Source: Antedon mediterranea (taxonomy: Eukaryota > Echinodermata > Crinoidea > Comatulida > Antedonidae). Taken from it: 64,000 bases of DNA. This document shows, piece after piece, positions 11,701-22,702 of this stretch. Every line of letters starts with the position of its first letter. The stretch's first letter is position 1. The DNA lies in assembly GCF_964355755.1 (NCBI RefSeq), contig NC_092675.1, positions 3,938,312 through 4,002,311 of the forward strand. The letters are read 5' to 3'. The notes under the pieces were generated by a model, which was not told the DNA's origin, did not search any database, and saw only the letters and a list, made by a program, of their open reading frames with translations. The translations under genes and the position numbers were made by a program.

Positions 11701-13315
11701 TAATATATCATCATTTTAACATTATATACTTTAATAGAATCTAATTTAAACATTAATAATAACATCTTACATTATATTGGCATATAGATTACAATCTGAG
11801 TACTGTAGAAATGAACGTGTGTTATGTAGAAAGTTCGTAAACTTATGTGTACAAACTAATTTCACCTAAACGTCTATAACTTTCTTAAATTTGTCTCTCT
11901 GCACAAAGCAATTTTTTAAAATCTAAAAGTATCACTTGTTTCAGAGAAGTAAAAAACACAAGTATTCAGTGCACATTGGGTGTTAACTGGCTTACACTTG
12001 AACATATCAAGTGCAAACAAAATTTAAACCATTCCACAAGAGAGAAAATATATTAGCACATATAATTTACATTCCCACATATTTTTTATTAAAGCTAAAT
12101 ATGAAATAATCATCTTTTCCATTGTACTTCTTGTACAGTACTTTACTTTTGTTTTGTATTATGGCAAACATGCCACTAGATTAAAACCTATTAACTAACT
12201 ATTGAATCAAAAAAGTCATTCTGCACATGCTCAGAAACATTTAAATTCACAGAATGACTTGGTCTCAATAGCTGTGTAGTTTATGAATGACGAAATATAA
12301 TCATGTTTTAGTAGATTGTGATTTAAGAAAACTAAATCAAAATTACTGGTTGGAACATATGCATCAAATATAACTATGTCAAATTTTGTCTAGGAGTATG
12401 CATGGAGAAAAGAAATAAGTTTAGTAACTGGTTTAAGTTTCACTGCAACTGGTTAATGAAAAGTTTTCATAAATCCGAAGATGAGTAAATGAAACTTGAA
12501 ATTGATCCTTATAAAATATAGTAAAAAAACCCAGCAATACAGACTACAAGCTAGGATGAAATCATTTTTATAATATTTCTTTAAAAGTCATGGTCAAAAT
12601 GTTGCAATCAGAGACAAAACATGAAACAGATAGGCCTATGTATCTATAACATTGTATGTATATATGATTTGAAATTATTTTATAAATTGATCTACCTGTA
12701 ATGTCGTATTTACCACTTATTCTTGAGAAATATTACAATTCGAAGGATGTTTAATATACCCCCAAAGTGAATTCCTCTCATGTAGTTTTCAATTTAATGG
12801 TATGAGCATTTTGAAATTCAATATTTCATAAATGGAAATACTGATTTAGAATAATTCATAGGGATGATATTACATATCTGCTGAGGTAGATTAATACTGA
12901 TCGACTGTAAATATGACGTTAATTTTTTTGAATTTATTCATAAAGTAAAGATCGGAGAATGCATATTGGAACATCAATCGTCGTCGTCCAGATTACAAAG
13001 TGAATTCCAGCCGGAGGGTTTCACATTTTCAGTTTCTACATCTTATTTGCAAAAATGTTAAGAATTTCATATAAATATCTTGCGTTTTATGTTTTTTAAT
13101 TTCTTTTTTGCTTCTATAAACCTGTTTTTCTACATACCATTGTTTTTTTTGTATCATAACTTTATCCACAATAATTCCTGAAACTTGGCATTAGACATTA
13201 ATGTATTCTATATTATTTATTGATCAACAAAATTATTATTTATAATCAACAAAATTATGTATAACCAAAGACTTCTTTTTGTAAAAACAAAAAAATTGAA
13301 AGCAAACTTACAGAA
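8799..13315. other. Long AT-rich stretch without recognisable genes
   Basis: About 4.5 kb with no repeat boundary or tRNA-like element. The 87-codon lysine/leucine-rich frame at 10663-10926 starts from an AT-rich ATG and has no motif I recognise. Around 11195-11245 there is a short G+C-richer segment, broken in all frames. Confidence 0.45.
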
Positions 13316-13322
13316 CGTTTCG

Positions 13323-13380
13323 AAACCTGACAGGTTTTATTCTCAACTGACGTTTTATCGTCAACAACCTGTCAGGTTGT
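13323..13380. repeat. Three consecutive hairpins with a shared AACCTG/CAGGTT motif
   Basis: Hairpin 1 (13323-13337) has arms AAACCTG / CAGGTTT around one base. Hairpin 2 (13348-13363) has arms TGACG / CGTCA with a 6-base loop. Hairpin 3 (13364-13380) has arms ACAACCTG / CAGGTTGT around one base. Hairpins 1 and 3 share AACCTGnCAGGTT. The flank GTTTCGAAAC (13318-13327) is itself a palindrome. On the minus strand hairpin 1 is followed by CGAAACGTT, as after stem II of a hammerhead, but the CTGATGA strand is not intact (TTGAGAA is seen). This may be the structured end of a retroelement. Confidence 0.6.
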
Positions 13381-13489
13381 ACGATTATAATTTTTTTGGT
13401 TTTTTCTTGTTATACCTATTGTAAAACCAGATGAAATTCTTTTAACAAAATTATCTAGTTTAAGTGTAAATTAAGATAAACTATTGTTG

Positions 13490-13613
13490 TTAATTGTTTA
13501 ATTGTTAAATTTGATTTGTGTATAATGTCTTACGGCCTTGTCGAAAAACACCATTGAGGTGAACAAGTGTTACCGTGATTAAATAAAGTTTTTATTATTA
13601 TTATTATTATGGA
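13490..13613 (+). mobile_element. Probable LINE-type retroposon 3' end
   Basis: A G+C-richer block (GTCTTACGGCCTTGTCG, ACACCATTGAGGTGAAC) is followed by GTGATTAAATAAAG and a TTA microsatellite (13591-13610). An AATAAA-like signal running into a short tandem repeat is a common 3' end in CR1/L2/RTE-type LINEs and their SINEs. No coding remnant is seen upstream, so the copy is heavily 5'-truncated. Confidence 0.5.
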
Positions 13614-13881
13614 ATTATCTACCAAATAATATAATTTACAAATTTATGATATGAAAACTTTCAAATATTTACTATAGGAAACATATGTAGAATCAATGTT
13701 ATTATTTTTTACCTCATGTATTGTACACAGTTTGTTTATATATTTTTGAGTGTTTCAATTTTAATATTGTCTACGTTTTCTTATTATTATATGTTATAGT
13801 TACCTACTACTTTGCTAATAAGTATATTTGTATTGTAAGTGAATTTCAGTTAAAAGAAAAAATAAATAAATAAATTTGGGT

Positions 13882-13919
13882 AAACCATAAAATTGAACCA
13901 ATGTTCTATTTTATGGTTT
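13882..13919. repeat. Perfect 12-bp inverted repeat
   Basis: AAACCATAAAAT (13882-13893) and ATTTTATGGTTT (13908-13919) are exact reverse complements around a 14-base loop. It directly follows an AATAAATAAATAAA run at about 13860-13874. Function is unknown. Confidence 0.85.
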
Positions 13920-15031
13920 AATAAATATTAATGCACTGTATTTTCATATTTTCTTTTATATGCAAATTAGTTTAAATTGAAAAACTTTATAAACCTAATG
14001 GCAATCTATTTTATTCTTTTACTCTGGTTGATGTTTCATCACTGACAATAATTTTGTTTTGTGTTAAAGTTTATCTTTCTTAATGTTCTAAGCATTACAT
14101 ATCTAAGTACCATCAATTACAAAATGGATGACAGAGTTGATAAGCTTGTTTTTCTTACCAACATGATCTTTGGATGATATAGCTTGAACCGTTCCTAATA
14201 ATGGCTCCCTGTCTTATTGACCGAATGTAATTCAAGCAAACCGAACATATGGATTCCACAACATTTCCGATGAACCGAAGAACGTGCTATTTACTAAAAA
14301 CAACCTCGACGTAAATAAGACTACAACCTGAAAATTAAAACCGGTGAATCGGAGGCGATTGATGACACAACAACTGACATAGAAGAAATGTTTGATTATA
14401 AACTATATCCAATGATTTTTCCTTCGTCTTTATAGCACAGTTTTTGTTTCATAAATTCATTTTTTGTTGATAAAAAGACAAAAGATATTAATGTCAATTT
14501 ATGTATGTGTAGACTGTTGTTTTGATGGGTTCTTTTTTCTCTGTTATTGTAAGTAATTTAGATTATTTATAATGTCTAGAGTGTTATAATATGTTTTTAT
14601 TTTTTGGGTTTTTAGTTTTTTATTTTAAAAATTATTTTTGTAATTAATATATTATACTCATATCTGAGTTGGTTGGATTGGAAAGGAAGAATACCAGCTC
14701 TGCATTGTTTACATTTATTTTTATGCCTGTTAAGAAAAATTAAACATTAACTTATTTTTGTCTTACCTTTTAGTTTGCAGGTTAAACAAACGCATCATTA
14801 CTTTTATATTGAACTACACTGGGAAAAGATACTGTAAAGAAGCAGAAGCACATTGTTAAGAAATAAACACACCTGTACAGTAATGATGGAAGTATAAACG
14901 CCCTCTAACAAATTATGAATACGTCAGTGGGCTTAATAGCCATTATTTTTTAGCATAAAAAGAACTAATTTCTTGTTATTTTTTTAACAGATGAACTAAA
15001 TACCAATATTAATTTTTATGTTATAACTAGG

Positions 15032-15760
15032 TTTTTTTAGTCGCGTGGACGCGACTCTATAGTTCACTATGTCGGTCGGCTGTCTGTCGGTCTGTCTGTC
15101 TGTCGGTCCGGTATCACTATGCATTTTATCGCTTTCTGACCTTATCTTGATATCAGTTTATACTAGCTAAGTCAATTTTTCACAGTATATTCCTTATGGC
15201 CAGGAATCGATGTGGTTACGTTTTCAGGGTGCGCAATAAAAAATTACGCGGTCTACGCACGATTTAACGAAATCACGTTTGTAATCATATCTTCACAACT
15301 ATGAATCACAATTAAATAAAATTTGGTACTCATAAATTTCAGGGCATAAAATCATCATATGGCAATACAATTACGTGCGTAGCGCATGTAACGCATGCGT
15401 ACGCGCGCTTAAAATTTTCTAAATTTATTTTCGATGAAATAAGAGTACGTTTTTCATTTTAAGCGTTTACAAAATTACCATGAGTGTGCAGATTTTTGCG
15501 CGCGCACTGCGCGTTAAATGTTTTTGCGCACTCTTTTTGCCCGATTTCTGTTTTCTTAACTTACTTTTCAACTCGAAATTACGTTATACGAGCACGTTAA
15601 AACGTGTAAATTTAAAAAATATAAATGTTTTTAAACATTTCAACATTTTAAAACATGTTCAGTAATTTCGGTCAGTTGGTAGGTTGGTCGGTCGGTCGGT
15701 AAACACTAATGAGCACGCGACTGCAGCCATCTATATGGCCTTGTTTTTTAATATACTAGT
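15032..15760. mobile_element. CpG-rich nonautonomous mobile element with short terminal inverted repeats
   Basis: The segment stands out by its CpG and G+C content. The left edge has AGTCGCGTG (15039-15047), itself half of a perfect palindrome AGTCGCGT-GG-ACGCGACT (15039-15056). The right edge has CACGCGACT (ending 15722), the inverse of the left. Just inside each end are GTCG/GTCT tetranucleotide runs (15069-15110 and 15685-15700). Outside, TTTTTTA follows a G on both sides, a possible target duplication. A CTAG on both sides is an alternative boundary, and the GCCAT/ATGGC hairpin before the right CTAG recalls a Helitron 3' end. Superfamily is therefore undecided. The 61-codon frame at 15480 is not a transposase. 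Confidence 0.6.
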
Positions 15761-16340
15761 CTGAATTTCTTGCAGCTTGGTTCAAAATTACTTTAATTTT
15801 CTCTCGCATGGTCTTAATCCCCCAGATATTTAACAGGGCATTCCTGTATTTTAATTTATTTTTAATTTATTAAATAAGCATCTAAAATTAAAATAATAAT
15901 GCGTAATATAATTTTATGATTATCTAAGGCACAAAGAAAATCAGTAACATATACATCAATCCATGTGTGACAAAATAATAATTTGTAAATAATTATTTAT
16001 AAATGAAAGGCTTACGAGATAAACTGACCTATCAACCAATTGGAAGCTTTGTTTTGATGTCAGCAGCGGGTGTCCTTCTCTGACCAGAAAATGATGCGTT
16101 GTATATCGTTATTCATCTCACCTGGCGAGGATATGATCGGTCGCCTGTCAGCTTTGTGATCAATAAAATGCAATTTCAGACATTATTGATTGCCTGGCTA
16201 CTCTCACTTGCTCCAGGCAAAGTTTATCAGACTGCAAGAAAATCAACAAAATCCACAGAAATGTACATATTTATAATACTTGTTCATTATTAGTCAAGTA
16301 GTTATCGTTATTCTGAATATTATATAATTTCAATCTATAA
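15761..16340. other. Spacer with a G+C-richer open frame of unknown status
   Basis: The interval about 16060-16240 is richer in G+C and reads open on the plus strand from 16087 to 16293 (residues include HLTWRGYDRSPVSFVINKM). It is preceded by a pyrimidine-rich tract ending CCAG, which could act as a splice acceptor. No family is recognised and no matching donor is convincing, so no gene is claimed. Confidence 0.3.
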
Positions 16341-16342
16341 AA

Positions 16343-16430
16343 AGTGGCGCTATAGGCACTGTAACGGTTTCTTATGGATCACAATGCCTTGGTTCTAGTC
16401 ATTCGTCTTATAGACAAAAAAGCACTGCCA
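16343..16430 (+). mobile_element. tRNA-like SINE head
   Basis: TGGCGCTATAGG (from 16345) fits a pol III A box and GGTTCTAGTCATT (from 16391) a B box, 46 bases apart, close to tRNA spacing. The same B-box version GGTTCTAGTCAT occurs on the minus strand at about 29968-29978. No 3' body could be matched. Confidence 0.45.
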
Positions 16431-17184
16431 CTAACAAGCCTTTTACATGGTCTAAGGCATCATGTATTTAAAAATTTAGAATCCTTGGCAAACTCCTGAG
16501 CTATTTAAAATGTTGCTGAGATGAATAAAATAAGAGAAAGTATGTACACAATTTCTGATTATTTAAAACATTTGAAACTACATCTTAAAACAATACATGG
16601 GGTTAAATAATATAAACAAAGTTATTGTCAAAATAATGTTGCCATAAAACCATCGTATTATAAAAAAAAGTATAAAACATTAAGCCGGTCATTAAAAAAG
16701 AAAACAAGAAATATCACGTACAAAAATAAAACAGTGAAAGGTTTTTGCTACGTCATAAATGTGGGTACTTAGCAGAACTCAAGTATATCTGCCTCTACCA
16801 GTCGTTAATGCGTTCTGTTTTAATAAATGAAAGCAGTATTATACGCTAGTACATTAATGTGTTATTCCATGTCTTACCTTCTAAGATCACATCGTTGTTT
16901 ATCTTCTTCATGTTCTTAACTTCTAAAACGGCAACCATCTGAGAAGAGTCTTTGGATTAGTGAAAAGCCGAGCTACGCATTGATGTAATAATATTAACTT
17001 TATTGTTTCTCTTTTATAACAGAGGCACAATTCTCAAGAGATGTGCAACAACAAAAAAATAAATATGGACTTATCTTACTACACAATCAAATAAAAACAT
17101 TATAAATTATTACATTAAAAAGTATATAAACATCAGGTTATGAAAATTCATTCAATACATTTGAGCAAAAAGTAAAAGATTGTG

Positions 17185-17745
17185 TTATGGAAGGATATTA
17201 TAAGTTTCGTTGCGTTCTTTCCATGCAGTTGTTAAAAATAATTTACAATATTTGTCAAAGATGTTACTTGCTAATACATAGTTAATATTGTTTATACATT
17301 GGATTTGATATTCTTCATGAATTTCTAGGTCGTCAAAAAAAAGTTGATATTTAAGTTCAGGTGAGCTTGACGTGAATAAGTCCAATATTTTATGCAAATC
17401 ATTGTGGTATAGATCTTCTTTAAGTTGTTTAAATATTGAGTTTCTAATATTATTATTAATACTATTATTATTATATTAATCTAGTACAATTGAATACAAA
17501 ATGATAAATTGTTTCTTTTTCATCACAATTACGTAACAAACATGATCCTAAATTTTGTGGTGACCAAGCTTCCTTTCTTCCTTCGAGTGGTAATGAGTTA
17601 GAACGAGCTTTGAATTTTAGACTTGATGCATGGTAGCTACGTTTTTCCAATAAGTATTTTTCCATTTTAGATTCATTTTAATAATATTAAATTCTAACAT
17701 AGCATCCGTATTTTGCAAATATGTTCTTTTGACTTCTCAATTAAA
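17185..17745 (-). pseudogene. Broken LINE reverse-transcriptase C-terminus
   Basis: Minus-strand frames give, in order: an upstream scrap (about 17740-17690, ending FAKYGCYVRI then stops), a 64-codon part (17665-17471) with LKFKARSNSLPLEGRKE and then CLLRNC...YHFVFNC, and a 70-codon part (17397-17185) containing IFDKYCKLFLTTAWKERN. The second part carries a C-x4-C-x6-H-x4-C motif, the CCHC knuckle found after the thumb of many non-LTR retrotransposon ORF2 proteins. The frame of the third part extends upstream without a stop as far as an ATT/TAA microsatellite at about 17450-17480. The sequence shifts frame exactly there, so repeat slippage probably broke the frame. Polymerase and endonuclease domains are absent. 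The copy cannot move. Confidence 0.7.
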
Positions 17746-20415
17746 AACAAGTCTTACCTAGTGAAGCACTTCTGCTATAAGGCTTTATGAGATTATACTT
17801 AATTTTGAAAGAACGAGATTATACTTATACTTTTTTGATATTGTTAAAGAACGTTCTAACTTAGTATAATTGATTTTCTTATCGACGAACAAAGTGTAAA
17901 GACAACTGAATGGACAGTTAAACATTAGAAAACAAATGAGTCAATAATATTAATAAATGTATATATTATTCATAATAGCTATCACTAATGTAATCATAAG
18001 ATAATTTATGCATCTAGATTAAAAAATAAGACTCTATTCTACAAATAATCACTCTACACAAGTGTCACTACAATAAATTTTTCCCGATAAACAAATCTAG
18101 GTATGAGATCACATATCAAAAAATACACAAACAAAATTAAAATAATTATATTATAATCAGCAGGGGCATATGAGGGGGTCTCCAGCATGGGAGTGTAATT
18201 TCTGGCAAAATAGAGGTGTCAATTACTATGAATTTTATGTGTGAGAGTACAATTTCCAACCACCTACGGGTGTCATTTACTTAAATTTGCTTCCTCTTGG
18301 CCCCCAACATAGGGCTGATAGGGGAAGACCTTTGTGCCTGTGGCTCAAATACTAAGTGGGGCACTTTTATTCTCTGGGTTTCACTATTTCAAAATCCTGG
18401 ATCCGATCCGATCCTGATTATTCAGATGTTCTTCCCTACTCTGATGTAATTGTACTGTATACCTTACTCAGAACAATATTGTACATTTGGCACCCTGACG
18501 CAGTCTCTCCGAGCTCCTTAGTAGAAGTTTAACAATCAAAAGTTACAAATCAAAATTATAATTTTTGTTTAGTTTGAATGGTATACTTTGTTATGTTTAG
18601 AAAAAGATATATTAAATCTAATATTTAATATATTCTACTTATTTCAAAATCAATTTCATGACAATGTTTTATATTGAAAAATATCTATATTTAACCTTTG
18701 ACAAAAAGCACAATATAATTTCTTCACAATCAATATATTCAATGTAAACTCATTCTGTAGTATTATCACATAAAAAAAATGTATCATCCTTACGTTCGTT
18801 CCAAGTTCATAATCAAAGCGGAAGGCCCGCTTCTATCTGACAGATTTGTCATCTGAAAAAAAAGAGAAGAAAAAAACGTAACCTATAAGAAAAGTTTAAG
18901 AGCGGTTCATTATCATTTTTCTTAAAAGCACCTGCCCATATTTGATTGAAAATAGTAAAGTGAATCTTTATAATGTACAATTGTACATAATGATTGATAG
19001 AAACATCATTACCATTTTCAAGGTTCTATCTCTAATTGCTTTTTACACAAAACACAGAATAGAGAAAAAAAAGTGATTTGTTTTAGATACAAATTGAATT
19101 GTTTGAAATGTAGATTTCAGAGATCTAATGATATTATTATTTTAAATACAAATTGAATTGTTTTAAATTTAAATGTTAAAATGTAATATAGCTTTTTCTA
19201 AAATCAATTACTAAATTGAAATAAAATAATGAATTCAAGATAGTTTTGTTAATTTTTCAAGGCTTATATGAGTTATTAATTGATTTAATGTTGGTTTGCA
19301 GAATAGCAAAAAGGGCATAATTGTAAACAATATTATTTTTTTTAGAATTTTTGTACAATTATACATTTTTTTGTCTGAAGGAAAGGGGAAGTTTTTTTTA
19401 ACTTTCGCTACAGTATCTTGATTTTGAAAAATTAATTATGAAATCAAAAATATTATGAAAACAAGCAACAAAATGTGTAGGATTTGTGTTTATTTATAAA
19501 AAAAACCATTTTAGATTTTATAACACATATGCCAAAAAAAACCTACTTTTGAAATGCTATAGCTCCTAGGCTACTATGACATTTTTAGAGATGCTCTTAC
19601 ACGGCTCATAATCTTAGGGCATTGAAATAACCAACATGCAAATACACGAGCATGTATACTAGAGGGCATATACTCACTGAGTGTGCGTGACTTTTATACT
19701 ATGGGTTAAACACAGCATCCGACACGGATTCAAGAAATCCCGACCTTATTTTGAATTCTACAAACCAAGAGGATGCATTTAGCCAGGGGATAGTGTTCAG
19801 AATAATTATTCCATGTTTGCATGGATTGTGTGCTTTCCATGATTAAACATTATCCATGTACTTATATGCACCATCGCAAATTACTGGCCACACATCAGCT
19901 TGTTATTTGTATTTCTCCAGAGTGTTTTATCAATACGTTTAACTTAGATGCAATGATGTTTGGTTTGCCGATGTTTAGATAGATGCTGCAAGACGTTTGC
20001 AGAAACAGGGCGATAGTCCTTTACAAGTTCAAGACGGTAATTAAAGTCCGTAACGACCTACAAAATATAATTTATCTAAATAGTTAACAAAGTATATGTT
20101 GCTAATTTTATTCAACTATTTTCATCAAATTTGTTAAGCATGTCACCATGAACAATGTACATTTTTATACGTTTTTCAATGAAATAAATATAAACATTAC
20201 ATACTTTAAATTATGTATTGTAATAATTAATATTACTACAATATAATTATCTTAGACATCTCTTTGACCTGAATGTTTAACATGTAAATATTACTGAGAA
20301 TTAGTAAAAGCATTGACAAATTGAAAAAACAAACATTTCATAGAAAAATGAAGTTCTAAAATAGCTTAAATACTGTGGAAAGTTAGGTGCCTCAGTCTGA
20401 ACAGAATGATTATCT
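17746..20415. other. AT-rich DNA; possible old repeat at 18160-18500
   Basis: About 18160-18500 is richer in G+C and has runs such as GGATCCGATCCGATCCTG, which suggests an old dispersed repeat, but no boundaries or homologous copy are found in the window. The rest is featureless. Confidence 0.35.
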
Positions 20416-20419
20416 GACA

Positions 20420-20560
20420 AGATTCAAGATTCAATTTATTATTCTCATCCAGTTCTGGAAATTCCATTGAAATGGTTTAGGAGCATGTATGTGTTGTACC
20501 CAAACCAAATAAGTACCACAGACGAGGTACAGTTTAGACAAATAAATACTGTGTAGAAAA
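20420..20560 (-). mobile_element. Reverse-strand retroposon 3' end
   Basis: Read on the minus strand the segment ends in AATAAATTGAATCTTGAATC, an AATAAA signal followed by a short heptamer repeat. This is the 3' hallmark of CR1/L2-like LINEs and of SINEs that borrow their tails. The body extends to the right for about 120 bases without coding remnants. The same tail style is seen on the plus strand at about 33930-33948. Confidence 0.5.
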
Positions 20561-20689
20561 AAATCAGTGCAAAAATTCATGTGCCACAGCAATTGAACAC
20601 GGTATTCTACATTGATTATTGCTAATATAAAAATGTTTTTTTATTTATTTTATTTTTATTTTATTCAATCGAAACCAACAGCAAAAATT

Positions 20690-20760
20690 ACCGCCACTAA
20701 CAGGTTTGATACAAACAAAGCCAGGACTGTTTAAAGCACCTTGATTGGTCCTAACATTTC
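20690..20760 (-). repeat. Dispersed repeat shared with 46.1 kb
   Basis: The reverse complement of 20718-20751 matches 46110-46144. A 25-base core beginning AAGGTGCTTTAAACAG and ending TCCTGGCTT is identical, and GGACCA precedes it in both. The boundaries are unknown. A poly-T/ATTTT stretch lies to the left at about 20635-20665. Confidence 0.7.
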
Positions 20761-22455
20761 ATCAACTATTTCAAAATATGAAAATTAACCATTAACAACA
20801 CACAACTAAATAGTGAGTAATATTCTTACTCGATACGTTTCAACTTGGAAACAATCTAGACAACATTTTGAAATGGAAACTTTTGCTCGAAGCATTAGTC
20901 TGAAAACCTAGAACAAAATTTTGAAATCATGAATAAAACACCCAGATATTTTAACAAATTCATTTAGAACAAGCAATATAAATGAAATATGGATTCTGTT
21001 TGTTGTAGATAGCGAAGGTAGAATATTGTAATTGTATACACCGTATAAATGATAGGTTGATATTAAGTAAAATAATATGATAGTATTGTTCACAAGTTGT
21101 CTTCAAACAACTTTTAACAGAATTTATATTGTAATTAATGCCAAAAAGTGAAAAACAATATCTACAAAAATTCAATTTAAAGTGATGGAATTCGAAAAAT
21201 AAAACGGTTGCTGTGGGATAAAATCAAATATGTATATAATATTATCAGTAAGCAATATTATAAAGATATTATCATTAATATCCAATAGTAACACTTACTA
21301 ATATTAAATTACAAGTGGAAATCACAAGTTTTTAAAAATATTCTTAGACTTTGTTTGAAAAAAGTAATTAACATTAATAAAACTGTAAATACATTTTAAA
21401 ATATAACACAACTTGAAATGTGCTAAAAAGCAACAAAATTAAATATTTTTAATTATATTAAAACAAAAACCTAACATTCCACAATATTGCATTAATCACA
21501 AGATAAAAAAGAACAAAAGCTGAATTCGTAAATGGCAAATTTGTAAAGTATAATGGTAATAGTAGTAATGTGATTAAAGAAAGGATATAAAGTGTATCAA
21601 GAATACCGATTGCATTAAAAAACATTAAATTACATTTAGAAAAAAATATAATCTTTTTAAGTGGCTGGAAAAATTACATTAAATTGGATTTTAATGCGTT
21701 TTTGTAGTTAAAGTTCACTAGCTGTTTCGTAATGTTAAAATTGAACTTGAATCTAAACTGACGCTAACTGAGTTGAATGATAATTTCATTTAAAATATAG
21801 ATTAATTTAATGAATACATAAAAAACCAACATGCAATATCATCTAAAAAATAGGGACATTTTTTGATAATGTTTAAGTATATTTCTTTTTATTTTTGTAT
21901 TACAATTTCTGGATTGTAAGTCCAATCATTTACTGCAAGTAAAACATGATTTTTGGGGAATTAAAAGCCTATAAATGCCTGATCCTTTTCTTCCAAACCA
22001 CTGGCATAAAAATAATGCACTGCCACACAAAATACATTAAATCCGTGAGCCTTAGCCTAAAGTCCTCACATCCAAGTCACGTATATTAAACAACATGTCC
22101 ACAATTACAACGAACTAGCATAAATTTGAAAATATTTATGTATAGTAGTAATTATCATTCATGTCTCGTTCAAGCTGGTTCATCTTATGAGTTTAAAATG
22201 TTAAGATGGTTTTCTTCCCTCTGTTGAAGAATTTAGAGTAATTACGTCAGATACGTGACATAATCAACAAACAATTATTACGCAAATCTTGCATTTCATG
22301 TTAATTATCTTGGTTTGTTGAAATTAGGCTGGATTGGGTTTACATGCAATTTTATTTTCACTAAAGAAAATAAAATGTGTGGTAGTTATCTAATCAAAAG
22401 AATACTAGATAATTACAGTGATAAATACCATTGATAGAGCTTGATATTATCAAAT
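20761..22455. other. AT-rich DNA without recognisable features
   Basis: The overlapping minus frames at 20908-21175 are short, AT-driven and match no family I know. No tRNA-like or inverted-repeat structure was found. Confidence 0.45.
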
Positions 22456-22459
22456 TAAG

Positions 22460-22702
22460 CAAGTGTGAGACAGTGGAACTGCAATTACGTAGCTATAACA
22501 TATAAGCAAGGGTTCGAGGCTCACACGCTCCTTGGTTCTGGTGGTAGAACGAGTCTTCTCGAATAAGGACTATAAACCTTAGGTCAAGTGTACACATCTA
22601 GCTCATGTGTACTTTAAAGAACTTAGTACATTTTTTGAGACAAGTAATAGTACATCACAGCCACTGACTGGGCCCTCTAGGTCAATTCAATTCAACCATG
22701 TG
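22460..22702 (+). mobile_element. tRNA-derived SINE, best copy in window
   Basis: Head: TGAGACAGTGG (22466-22476) as A box and GGGTTCGAGGC (22510-22520) as B box, 44 bases apart. Body: CTTGGTTCTGGTGGTAGAAC, then GAGTCTTCTC, GGACTATAAACC, and from about 22604 GTGTACTTTAAAGAACTTAG, then CATTTTTTGA and CAAGTAATAG. The body aligns with the minus-strand copy near 29800-29885 (TTCGGATGGGATATAAAGCC, then GTGCATGTTAAAGAACTTGA, then CACTTTTTGATAAGAGTAGG) and with the 6.5-kb copy. Tail: CAATTCAATTCAACC at about 22684. Length is about 240 bp. The GTTAAAGAAC body resembles a body I associate with SINEs of several marine invertebrates; that is from memory and unverified. Confidence 0.75.

Noticed and set aside
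16099-16293. 64-codon frame after an acceptor-like CCAG
   Set aside because: No family, no convincing donor, and the length is within chance for this amount of sequence.
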